Positions 1 through 5,739 of a DNA stretch of 5,739 nucleotides are shown here, in pieces. The position numbers and the translations under genes are program-made. Origin of the DNA: Chloroflexota bacterium (GTDB lineage: Bacteria; Chloroflexota; Dehalococcoidia; RBG-13-53-26). Within the stretch, counting starts at the first letter, position 1, and each line of letters opens with the position of its first letter. Below the pieces are notes generated by a model. That model ran no database searches and was not told the DNA's origin. It saw nothing but the letters and a program-made list of their open reading frames with translations. The DNA lies in NCBI GenBank assembly GCA_030616195.1, contig JAUWXW010000126.1, positions 1 through 5,739 of the forward strand, in the 5' to 3' direction.

Positions 1-38
1 CTGACACCCACCGATTAAACACCATCAAGACCGCGCAT

Positions 39-67
39 TTGTCAGCTTTGCCAGGCTACAATATAAT
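39..67 (+). promoter_or_regulatory. Sigma-70-type promoter of the ROK kinase gene, predicted to give a leaderless mRNA
   Basis: A TTGTCA hexamer at 39-44 matches the TTGACA -35 consensus at 5 of 6 positions. It is followed by a 17-bp spacer (45-61) and a perfect TATAAT -10 box at 62-67. With the last -10 base at -7, position +1 falls on 74, the A of the ROK gene's ATG, so no 5' untranslated leader is expected. An AAGG at 68-71 sits only two bases before the ATG, which is too close for a normal Shine-Dalgarno site. The hexamers and spacing are read directly from the sequence. Use of the promoter and the exact start point are inference. No operator-like repeat is evident in 1-73. Confidence 0.72.
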
Positions 68-73
68 AAGGCG

Positions 74-1063
74 ATGGCAGAATCCACCAAGGATAAATCT
101 CCCCTTCTGGCAACGGACCTGGGCGGGACCAAGATTGCCACTGCCCTGGTGTCTCCTGAGGGCGAGATCATTTGCCAGGAGCACGTTCCTACTCTGGCTG
201 AAGAGGGTGTGGATGCAGTAATCAGTCGCATGCTGGCGGCTGCCGACAGCGTGATCGGCAGAGCAGACCTGTCACGTTCCTCTTTCACCAGCATGGCCAT
301 TGCCGCGGCGGGAGCCATAGATTCAGACAAAGGGATAGTCACTGCCTCCCCTAACCTGCCCGGCTGGCGTGATATACACCTGAAGGAGATTATAGAGAGA
401 GCGACAGGACTGGAGACCTTTGTTATCAATGATGCTAGCGCTGCTGCCCTGGGAGAGCATTGCTTCGGTGCTGGAAAAGGAGTCAATAATCTCATCTACG
501 TCACGGTCAGCACCGGCATTGGCGGGGGCATTATTATCGATGGCAAACTGTACAGTGGCGTCTCAGGCAGCGCCGGCGAAGTAGGCCACATGACTATCGA
601 TGTCAACGGGCCGCGTTGCAATTGTGGCAACGTTGGTTGCCTGGAGATGCTAGCGTCGGGTAGAGCAGTAACCAGAGAGGCGCAGAGGCTTATTGCACAG
701 GGAGCGAGAACCAGGATTATTCAACTTGCCGAGGGAGAACCCCAGAATATCACTGCAAAAATAGTGGCTGCTGCGTCTCAGGAGGGAGACACCCTGGCCT
801 CAGAGATTATTTTCAGGGCAGCAACTTACCTGGGTATGGGACTGGCAAATCTGGTTAACATCTTCAACCCTGAGATGATTATCATCGGCGGGGGAATGGC
901 AAAAACCGGTGATATGCTCCTCGACACGGCTCGAAAGGTAGTAGCAGAAAGGGCATTCCAGTTGCCAGCCCAGAGGGTACGTATTGTGCCTAGCCAGCTA
1001 GGTGACAACGCTGCTGTCATCGGTGCCGTCGCCTTTGGCCAGGGGCTGGCCGGATCTTTGTAA
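74..1063 (+). CDS. ROK-family sugar kinase (glucokinase-like)
   Basis: This 329-residue cytoplasmic protein belongs to the ROK family and probably phosphorylates a hexose such as glucose with ATP. The N-terminal phosphate-binding motif DLGGT is at residues 15-19, NLPGW at 94-98 and the catalytic-base pair ND at 119-120. STGIGGG follows at 146-152 and the sugar-binding EVGH at 169-172. The ROK zinc site is complete: H172 followed by CxCGxxGC with C182, C184 and C189, then E191. A second nucleotide-binding stretch, NPEMIIIGGG, lies near 265-274 and a conserved GDNAAVIGA at 310-318. There is no N-terminal helix-turn-helix, so it is a kinase and not a ROK repressor. The ATG at 74 is the only usable start: no in-frame ATG, GTG or TTG lies between it and the upstream stop at 2-4, or before the DLGGT motif. 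The last 66 bp overlap the convergent tgt gene. The exact sugar (glucose, fructose, mannose or an amino sugar) cannot be settled from sequence, so no symbol is given. Confidence 0.93.
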   Translation: MAESTKDKSPLLATDLGGTKIATALVSPEGEIICQEHVPTLAEEGVDAVISRMLAAADSVIGRADLSRSSFTSMAIAAAGAIDSDKGIVTASPNLPGWRDIHLKEIIERATGLETFVINDASAAALGEHCFGAGKGVNNLIYVTVSTGIGGGIIIDGKLYSGVSGSAGEVGHMTIDVNGPRCNCGNVGCLEMLASGRAVTREAQRLIAQGARTRIIQLAEGEPQNITAKIVAAASQEGDTLASEIIFRAATYLGMGLANLVNIFNPEMIIIGGGMAKTGDMLLDTARKVVAERAFQLPAQRVRIVPSQLGDNAAVIGAVAFGQGLAGSL

Positions 1064-2209
1064 CCACTTCTGCTTTTGGGTCAGCCTTGTCTCCTCATCA
1101 GTAGTCTGATAGCTGGCCAGGAAAGCGTCCTTCAACTTGATGAAACTGCCCTCTATGATGGCCCGCCTTATTTGCTCTATTAACCTGAGGATGAAACGTA
1201 AGTTATGAATAGTAGCCAGCCTGTAGGCCAGGAGTTCTTTGGACTTGAATAGATGATGCAGGTAAGCCGCTGAGAAATTGCAACAGGTATAACAGTCGCA
1301 TCCAGGGTCAACAGGCTCATCCAAATCCTTGTAGCGAGCATTTTGTATGTTATGTCTGCCCGCCGCAGTGAACAGGCCGCCGTTGCGAGCCGTACGGGTG
1401 GGAAGGGCACTATCAAAGATATCGATCCCTCTGGCCACACCTTCAAGAATGTCTTCAGGTGAGCCTACCCCCATGAGATAGCGAGGTTTATCCTTGGGAA
1501 GATAGGCCACTGTTTCCTCCAGTACCCCCAGCGATACCTCCTTTGGTTCTCCCAAGCTCAGGCCACCAATAGCATAGCCAGCAAATCCCAGCGAAGTGAC
1601 GAACTTGGCTGATTGGCGGCGCAATTCGGGGAAGACACCCCCCTGTACAATCCCATAGAGGGCCTGGCCTTCCCGTTGATGACTTTGTTTACACCTTTCG
1701 GCCCAGCGATGTGTCCTCTGCATGGCCTCCGTAACTACCCTGGAATCCTCGGTATAAGGAGGGCACTCGTCTAAAGGCATGATAATGTCGCCTCCCAATT
1801 TCTCCTGAAGTTGGATCACCATTTCCGGGGTGAAGAAATGCTCGCTGCCATCAATATGAGACCTGAAACTCACCCCATCCTCGCTAACCCGACGCAGTGG
1901 CACCAGACTAAACACCTGATAGCCACCACTATCGGTAAGGATAGGGCCTTGCCACGACATGAACCGGTGCAAACCTCCTACCTTTTCGATAGTCTCTATC
2001 CCCGGTCTGAGATAGAGGTGGTAGGTGTTGCCCAATATCATCGTTGTCCCAATGGCCTTGAGGTCGTCGGGGGTTAGGGTCTTAACCGCCCCCTGGCTGC
2101 CTACCGGCAGAAACACGGGGGTAGGTACTTCCCCATGCGGTGTAGAAAGCACCCCTGCCCGCGCTTGGGTTTGACGGGAGGACTTCACCAATTTGAAACT
2201 GTGGCTCAC
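998..2209 (-). CDS. tgt: Queuine/preQ1 tRNA-ribosyltransferase (tRNA-guanine transglycosylase)
   Basis: This 403-residue TIM-barrel enzyme exchanges guanine-34 for preQ1 (the usual bacterial substrate) in tRNAs with GUN anticodons, a step in queuosine synthesis. Visible motifs are ILGNTYHLYLRPG (58-70), LTDSGGYQVFSL with active-site D93 (91-102), MPLDEC with base-recognition D147 (144-149), GIVQGG (186-191) and the nucleophile D266 in FDSALPTR. The zinc site is complete, with C304, C306, C309 and H335. Small deviations are Ser in place of Cys after the nucleophile (FDS for FDC) and Ala in place of Arg in SAAYLHHL. The start is a GTG at 2209; it gives the normal short lead before FKL and overlaps the upstream dehydrogenase stop as GTGA, suggesting translational coupling. 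The family is usually about 370-385 residues; the extra hydrophilic tail (about 373-403) lies largely over the convergent ROK gene. The tgt assignment is secure. Confidence 0.97.
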   Translation of the reverse strand: MSHSFKLVKSSRQTQARAGVLSTPHGEVPTPVFLPVGSQGAVKTLTPDDLKAIGTTMILGNTYHLYLRPGIETIEKVGGLHRFMSWQGPILTDSGGYQVFSLVPLRRVSEDGVSFRSHIDGSEHFFTPEMVIQLQEKLGGDIIMPLDECPPYTEDSRVVTEAMQRTHRWAERCKQSHQREGQALYGIVQGGVFPELRRQSAKFVTSLGFAGYAIGGLSLGEPKEVSLGVLEETVAYLPKDKPRYLMGVGSPEDILEGVARGIDIFDSALPTRTARNGGLFTAAGRHNIQNARYKDLDEPVDPGCDCYTCCNFSAAYLHHLFKSKELLAYRLATIHNLRFILRLIEQIRRAIIEGSFIKLKDAFLASYQTTDEETRLTQKQKWLQRSGQPLAKGDGTDDSSVVT

Positions 2210-3333
2210 TGCCCTAGCAAATGTCGAGCAATTATGGCCCGCTGTATCTCCGACACCCCTACATAGACTTCTGTCATCTTGGCATCCCGGTACAGTCGCT
2301 CAATGGGTAAGGTTTTCATCGTTCCATACGAGCCGTGGACCTGCATTGCCATGCGGGTCGCCTCAACAGCCATCTGAGAGCAAAATAGCTTGGCTACCGA
2401 CGAGTTATGCCTTATATCTTCCCCCTTATTGCGAAGGAAAGCTGTCCTGTAAGTCAACCATCTGCCTGCCTCTATCCTGGAAACCATCTCAGCCAGAAGC
2501 CACTGAATGGTAGGCATCTCGGCAATGGGTTTAGCATAGGCAGAACGCTGCTTAGCATACTCAATGGAGAGGTCAAGGGCAGCCTGGGCTACTCCTACCC
2601 CCTGAGCAGCGACCCCTATCCTTTCCACGCTTATGGCCTCCAGCATAATCTCAAAGCCAGCCCCTTTATCACCGAGAACGTTTTCACCCGGTACGCGGAT
2701 ACTATCCAGATAAATCACTGAGGTCCCCAGCCCCCTTAACCCTAGGGTCTCGCAGGGCTCTCGTAGCACAAAGTTGGGCGAAGAGGTAGGGACAAGAAAG
2801 GCGGTTATCCTTCCGGTTTCGTCCTTAGCAAAGACGGTGGCCAGAGAGGCTACAGAGGAGAGAGCAATGAAGTTCTTCTGCCCTTCGATAATATAATCAT
2901 TGCCTTCAGGCTTTGCCCTGGTAGCTACAGCTTTGGGGTCTGAGCCAGTGGCCGGCTCGGTGAAACAGAAGCAGCCGAATATCCTGCCGCTGGTCAACGG
3001 GACCAGGAACTCCTGCTTCTGCCGCTCGTCACCGAAGCGGAAGAGACATTCCTCAGAGAGAATACTAACGGCCACAATGGCACCGGCTGTCATCGAAGCC
3101 TGGCAAAGCTGCTCCACTACCAGTGCGTAGGCAAGGTAGCCGGCGCCAGTGCCGCCATACTCATACGGATAAGCCAGGCCATAATAGCCCATCCCGCCCA
3201 TTTCCTGAGCCAGGTCTAGAGGAAACTGGGCACTGCGGTCAATCTCGGCCGCCTGTGGCAGGGCTGCCCGCTGGGCAAACTCGCTGGCGGCGTTTTGAAT
3301 CATCTTTTCCTGTTCACTAAGATCGAAGTCCAT
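2206..3333 (-). CDS. Acyl-CoA dehydrogenase family flavoprotein with a relocated catalytic glutamate
   Basis: This 375-residue protein has the full acyl-CoA dehydrogenase layout: an N-terminal helical domain (about 1-115), a central beta domain with TEPATGSD at 125-132 binding FAD and substrate, and a C-terminal helical domain with a YAKQRSAYAKPI stretch (259-270) and ERLYRDAK (345-352). The family uses FAD to form an alpha,beta double bond in an acyl-CoA and passes electrons to ETF. The canonical YEGT catalytic glutamate is Val358 here (YVGVSEIQ). Glu237 in SVERIG sits where isovaleryl-CoA and long-chain dehydrogenases carry their catalytic base, so activity is likely kept. Other consensus positions also diverge (FIALS for FITNG, HGSYGT for the GGxGY region). 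The ATG at 3333 starts the usual MDFxLSEQE; its ribosome site is weak. It lies 78 bp after hslV and overlaps tgt by 4 nt. The substrate cannot be named: a short, branched or aromatic-derived acyl-CoA is possible. Confidence 0.92.
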   Translation of the reverse strand: MDFDLSEQEKMIQNAASEFAQRAALPQAAEIDRSAQFPLDLAQEMGGMGYYGLAYPYEYGGTGAGYLAYALVVEQLCQASMTAGAIVAVSILSEECLFRFGDERQKQEFLVPLTSGRIFGCFCFTEPATGSDPKAVATRAKPEGNDYIIEGQKNFIALSSVASLATVFAKDETGRITAFLVPTSSPNFVLREPCETLGLRGLGTSVIYLDSIRVPGENVLGDKGAGFEIMLEAISVERIGVAAQGVGVAQAALDLSIEYAKQRSAYAKPIAEMPTIQWLLAEMVSRIEAGRWLTYRTAFLRNKGEDIRHNSSVAKLFCSQMAVEATRMAMQVHGSYGTMKTLPIERLYRDAKMTEVYVGVSEIQRAIIARHLLGQ

Positions 3334-3411
3334 GGTACACCACGCCTGCTTCTGTCACCGGGTTCTTTCCTCTACTTTTTCCTGTTGGGGAGTCGCAGAA
3401 AGGAAAAGGCA

Positions 3412-3954
3412 TTACGTGTCGCCTTTTTCCAGGCTAACCAGAGATATCTGGCTATTGGTGTAGATGCACAGGTCAGCGGCAATCTCCATGCTGATGCGAG
3501 CCACATCTGTTGCTCCCAGGTCTGAGTACTGAAGCAGGGCTTTAGCTGCTGCTTGGGCATAGCCGCCTCCCGAACCTATAGCAATTACATCATCATCAGG
3601 TTCTATCACGTCACCCTCACCAGAGAGAAGCAGTATGTCTTTTCGATCAGCTACGATCAGCCAGGCTTCGAGGCGGCGCAGCACCCGGTCGGTGCGCCAT
3701 TCCTTGGCCAATTCTATTGCTGCTCGCCTCAGTTGCCCTCCATGCTTATCCAGTTGATTCTCAAATCTCTCGAATAGGGTCACGGCGTCGGCCACCGACC
3801 CGGCGAAGCCGGCAATTACCTGGTCGTGATACAGAGTGCGCACCTTGTTGGCGCCGTGTTTCAACACAACATCGCCGGTAGTGATCTGCCCATCGCCAGC
3901 CACGGCTACTTGGTCACCCCTCCTGACTGCTAGAACTGTTGTCCTTCTTACCAT
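3412..3954 (-). CDS. hslV: ATP-dependent protease peptidase subunit HslV (ClpQ)
   Basis: HslV is the proteasome-like N-terminal-threonine peptidase that forms a double hexameric ring and degrades proteins unfolded by the HslU ATPase in the cytoplasm. The mature enzyme begins at the first Thr of TTVLAVRR. Numbered from that Thr1, the catalytic set is complete: Asp17 in GDGQ, Lys33 in NKVR and Ser124 in [42 protein letters not shown] and the final CIYTN are typical of the family. I prefer the ATG at 3954 (180 residues, four-residue propeptide MVRR), because a strong Shine-Dalgarno sequence lies just upstream. A GTG at 3966 and an ATG at 3963 are in-frame alternatives but fall inside that ribosome site. 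The usual partner hslU is not adjacent: the next gene downstream is an acyl-CoA dehydrogenase, and the upstream gene is aroKB, about 70 bp away. Confidence 0.96.
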   Translation of the reverse strand: MVRRTTVLAVRRGDQVAVAGDGQITTGDVVLKHGANKVRTLYHDQVIAGFAGSVADAVTLFERFENQLDKHGGQLRRAAIELAKEWRTDRVLRRLEAWLIVADRKDILLLSGEGDVIEPDDDVIAIGSGGGYAQAAAKALLQYSDLGATDVARISMEIAADLCIYTNSQISLVSLEKGDT

Positions 3955-3961
3955 CTTCCCC

Positions 3962-3973
3962 ATCACCCCCTTA
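3962..3973 (-). promoter_or_regulatory. Strong Shine-Dalgarno sequence deciding the hslV start
   Basis: Read on the minus strand this stretch is TAAGGGGGTGAT, matching the complement of the usual 16S rRNA 3' tail (TAAGGAGGTGAT) at 11 of 12 positions. It contains both the GTG at 3966 and most of the ATG at 3963, so those two codons lie within the ribosome-binding site. The ATG at 3954 follows after a 7-base spacer from the end of the match and is the best-placed start. The match is seen directly; the choice of start is inference. Confidence 0.6.
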
Positions 3974-4023
3974 CTGATAGTAATATCAACACAAGTACAA
4001 CCACAGAGTAGGTAAATAAGGCG

Positions 4024-5700
4024 CTACAAAGCTGAAGAACCCGCCAGATCCTCAAGTATATTTGCCACCTGCTCAGGAGGCACGTCGTCTCGAATTAATG
4101 CCTGACCGATCTCCGCAAGCAGCACCCACCGGATGGCCCTGGCCTTGACCTTCTTGTCTAGCTCCATGGCCTTCAGCACTCGGGGCAACTCTACACCCGA
4201 GCAGTTGGTAGGCAAGCCAAACCTTTCCAGAAGGAGACGCTGCCGCTCCACAACTTCCGACGGCAGCAGCCCCAGCTTATGAGCCAGCATTGCCGCTCCC
4301 GTCATACCTATAGCTACCGCTTCACCATGAAGAAACCGCTCGTAGTTCGTGGCTGCCTCCAGGCCGTGAGCTATGGTATGTCCATAATTCAGCAGTGTGC
4401 GCCTACCTCTCTCCCTCTCGTCTTCACTGACAATCCTGGCTTTGATAGCGGCACTCCATCCTACGGCTTCAGCCGTGCTTGCTGGCTCCAACTTCACCAG
4501 CTTCTCCGCATTGGCTTCCAGGAAAGCAAAGAAGTCGGCATCGAGGATCAGCCCATGCTTGACCACCTCTGCCCATCCGGAGACCAGCTCGCGGTAGGGG
4601 AGGGTTGTCAGTGTCTGAACATCGGCTATTACCAGGCGGGGCTGATAGAAGACACCAATGAGGTTTTTGGCCTGTGGATGATTGACTGCCGTTTTCCCTC
4701 CAATAGAGGCGTCTACCATTGCCACCAGGCTGGTGGGGACTTGCACCACAGACAACCCACGGAGGAAGGTAGCCGCCACAAACCCAGCCAGGTCACCTAC
4801 CATGCCTCCCCCCAAAGCAATGATAGTATCACCCCTCTCGGCGCGATGCTCTACCAGCCAGTCATAAATTCTAGTGGCGGTTTCGATGGTTTTAGTCGCC
4901 TCCCCTGATGGGACTACAAAGGAATTGACAGTCAGCCCCACCTCCTGAAGGCTTTTGGTCACTGTGGAACCATAGATAGAGAAAACCGTTTCATCGCTGA
5001 CAAGATAGGCAGTGCCAGGCAGTTCCGCTTGCTTCACTTTCTCCCCCAGGTTACGGAGCAGGCCCCAACCAACAAAAACAGGGTAATGCTCGGTAGCTGT
5101 GACTACCTCGCAGGCCAGGTCGCCTGTCCGGCGCGGAGCGTCCTCTTCCAGATGAGAGCGGTTCCAGTAATACCAGCCTCGGACCACCTCCTGGCACACC
5201 TCTTCTAAAGTCAGACTATCGGTGTGCACCGTCCAGTCAGCCGCAACAGCGTAGTAGGGTTGACGGTATTCCTTGAGCTCATTGATACGCCGGAGGGGGT
5301 CAGGAACAGCGAGGAGAGGACGAAGAGGACCGGAGGCTTTCGTATCCCCTAGCAAGCGCCGGTGTATAGTCTCCGGGGTTGCCTCCAGGCAGACTACAAA
5401 ACCCGTCTTTTTCATCAACTCCCGATTTTGGGGATCAAGGATGGCTCCGCCACCGGCAGCGATAACCGTTCTTTCTTCTTGACATGCCTCTGTCAGTACC
5501 TGTTTTTCTATCTGCCGGAAATAGTCCTCACCCTCCTGGGCGAAAATCTGGTCAATACTCTTGCCGATGAGCTTGACTATCTCATCATCAGTGTCCACCT
5601 GCTCCCAGCCAAGTTGTCTGGCTACCTCCTGCCCCACCTTCGACTTGCCAGTAGTGGAGAAGCCAATCAGGATAATTCGGCTACCAGTTCTTTTACCCAC
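4024..5700 (-). CDS. aroKB: Bifunctional shikimate kinase / 3-dehydroquinate synthase (AroK-AroB fusion)
   Basis: This 558-residue cytoplasmic fusion carries steps 5 and 2 of the shikimate pathway to chorismate. The shikimate kinase domain (about 8-176) has the Walker A GFSTTGKS (13-20), DTDDE (36-40), the shikimate-binding FRxxE (61-65) and GGG (83-85), the lid RPLL (127-130) and R146. A linker of about 20 residues leads to the dehydroquinate synthase domain (about 198-558), which closes DAHP to 3-dehydroquinate using NAD and a metal ion. That domain shows SGEATKT (265-271), GGGMVGD (297-303), PTSLVAMVDASIGGKT (322-337), KNLIGVFYQP (345-354) and the metal ligands E378, H441 and H458. Both domains look intact and full length. 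The start is a GTG at 5700 with GGAG four bases upstream; it is the only start codon before the P-loop, and the frame has none further upstream within the window. It overlaps an unidentified upstream frame. Fusions of this kind are known, for example in Thermotoga. Confidence 0.96.
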   Translation of the reverse strand: MGKRTGSRIILIGFSTTGKSKVGQEVARQLGWEQVDTDDEIVKLIGKSIDQIFAQEGEDYFRQIEKQVLTEACQEERTVIAAGGGAILDPQNRELMKKTGFVVCLEATPETIHRRLLGDTKASGPLRPLLAVPDPLRRINELKEYRQPYYAVAADWTVHTDSLTLEEVCQEVVRGWYYWNRSHLEEDAPRRTGDLACEVVTATEHYPVFVGWGLLRNLGEKVKQAELPGTAYLVSDETVFSIYGSTVTKSLQEVGLTVNSFVVPSGEATKTIETATRIYDWLVEHRAERGDTIIALGGGMVGDLAGFVAATFLRGLSVVQVPTSLVAMVDASIGGKTAVNHPQAKNLIGVFYQPRLVIADVQTLTTLPYRELVSGWAEVVKHGLILDADFFAFLEANAEKLVKLEPASTAEAVGWSAAIKARIVSEDERERGRRTLLNYGHTIAHGLEAATNYERFLHGEAVAIGMTGAAMLAHKLGLLPSEVVERQRLLLERFGLPTNCSGVELPRVLKAMELDKKVKARAIRWVLLAEIGQALIRDDVPPEQVANILEDLAGSSAL

Positions 5701-5738
5701 TTCACTCCGTCTCGGAAATCGTGTCCTCCCAGCGCTTC
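5667..5738 (-). CDS. 3' end of an unidentified upstream gene, overlapping the start of aroKB
   Basis: A minus-strand frame open from the window edge encodes 23 residues ending in DGVKWVKELVAELS before a TGA at 5667-5669. Its sequence looks like an ordinary amphipathic C-terminal helix. A second open frame ends earlier, at a TGA next to the aroKB GTG, but reads less like protein. If real, this gene overlaps aroKB by 34 nt and may be co-transcribed or translationally coupled with it. A shikimate-pathway neighbour would be a natural guess, but I do not recognise the family from this short tail. Confidence 0.4.
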   Translation of the reverse strand, partial: EALGGHDFRDGVKWVKELVAELS

Positions 5739-5739
5739 C

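Noticed and set aside
1..38. End of a gene upstream of the ROK promoter
   Set aside because: Too little sequence to support any frame; it reads as intergenic DNA upstream of the promoter.
25..495. 156-codon minus-strand open frame across the ROK gene
   Set aside because: It is antisense to strongly conserved ROK motifs; its translation is Ala/Ser-rich with no recognisable domain.
998..1063. Wrong or frameshifted tgt end as the cause of the convergent overlap
   Set aside because: The frame stays open without interruption past the last conserved TGT motif and no nearer minus-strand stop exists in frame; I therefore keep the overlap and list the error possibility as a check.
3375..3408. Imperfect hairpin (CTTTTTCCTG paired with CAGAAAGGAAAAG) between hslV and the dehydrogenase gene
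   Set aside because: The arms need a bulge, are A/T-rich and are not followed by a T tract on the minus strand, so it is not a convincing terminator.
3975..3988. Small inverted repeat TGATA-4-TATCA just upstream of the hslV ribosome site
   Set aside because: Arms of only five A/T-rich base pairs are expected by chance; no second copy is seen elsewhere in the window.
3967..4023. Possible hslV promoter in the aroKB-hslV gap
   Set aside because: The best -10-like hexamers (TACTAT or TATTAC on the minus strand) match at 4 of 6 and have no credible -35 at 15-18 bp.
4279..4908. 209-codon plus-strand open frame inside aroKB
   Set aside because: It lies opposite the conserved dehydroquinate synthase domain; no domain or ribosome site supports it, so it is a shadow of the real gene.

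Overview
The window is a compact, almost fully coding bacterial segment with five complete genes, one partial reading frame at the right edge and very short intergenic gaps. It contains no tRNA, rRNA, CRISPR array, insertion sequence or other mobile element that I can recognise. The content is mostly housekeeping: shikimate pathway, proteolysis, acyl-CoA oxidation, tRNA queuosine modification and a sugar kinase. Base composition looks moderate (somewhat above 50% GC by eye). The fused AroKB, the HslV and the divergent acyl-CoA dehydrogenase would suit an anaerobic, possibly Chloroflexota/Dehalococcoidia-like or Thermotoga-like lineage. That placement is inference at low confidence; no marker gene here fixes the taxonomy.

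Layout. On the + strand, one gene (74-1063) encodes a ROK-family sugar kinase. It follows a near-consensus promoter whose predicted transcription start falls on the A of the ATG, so a leaderless mRNA is predicted. Everything else is on the - strand and reads right to left: the 3' end of an unidentified frame (5667-5738), aroKB (4024-5700), hslV (3412-3954), an acyl-CoA dehydrogenase gene (2206-3333) and tgt (998-2209). Gaps or overlaps in that order are 34 nt overlap, about 70 bp, 78 bp and 4 nt overlap, which is consistent with one transcription unit. The tgt gene runs convergently into the 3' end of the ROK gene, and the two overlap by 66 bp with no room for a terminator between them.

Function. 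The minus-strand genes share no obvious pathway. AroKB carries two non-consecutive shikimate-pathway activities (dehydroquinate synthase and shikimate kinase). HslV is the peptidase half of the HslUV protease, here without its ATPase partner hslU beside it. The acyl-CoA dehydrogenase lacks the usual active-site glutamate near its C-terminus but has a glutamate where isovaleryl-CoA and long-chain enzymes carry theirs. Tgt inserts the queuosine precursor into tRNA and is probably translationally coupled to the dehydrogenase.

I found no convincing new biological system. The points most worth a second look are the relocated catalytic residue, the leaderless promoter, the codon-registered convergent overlap and the orphan hslV.
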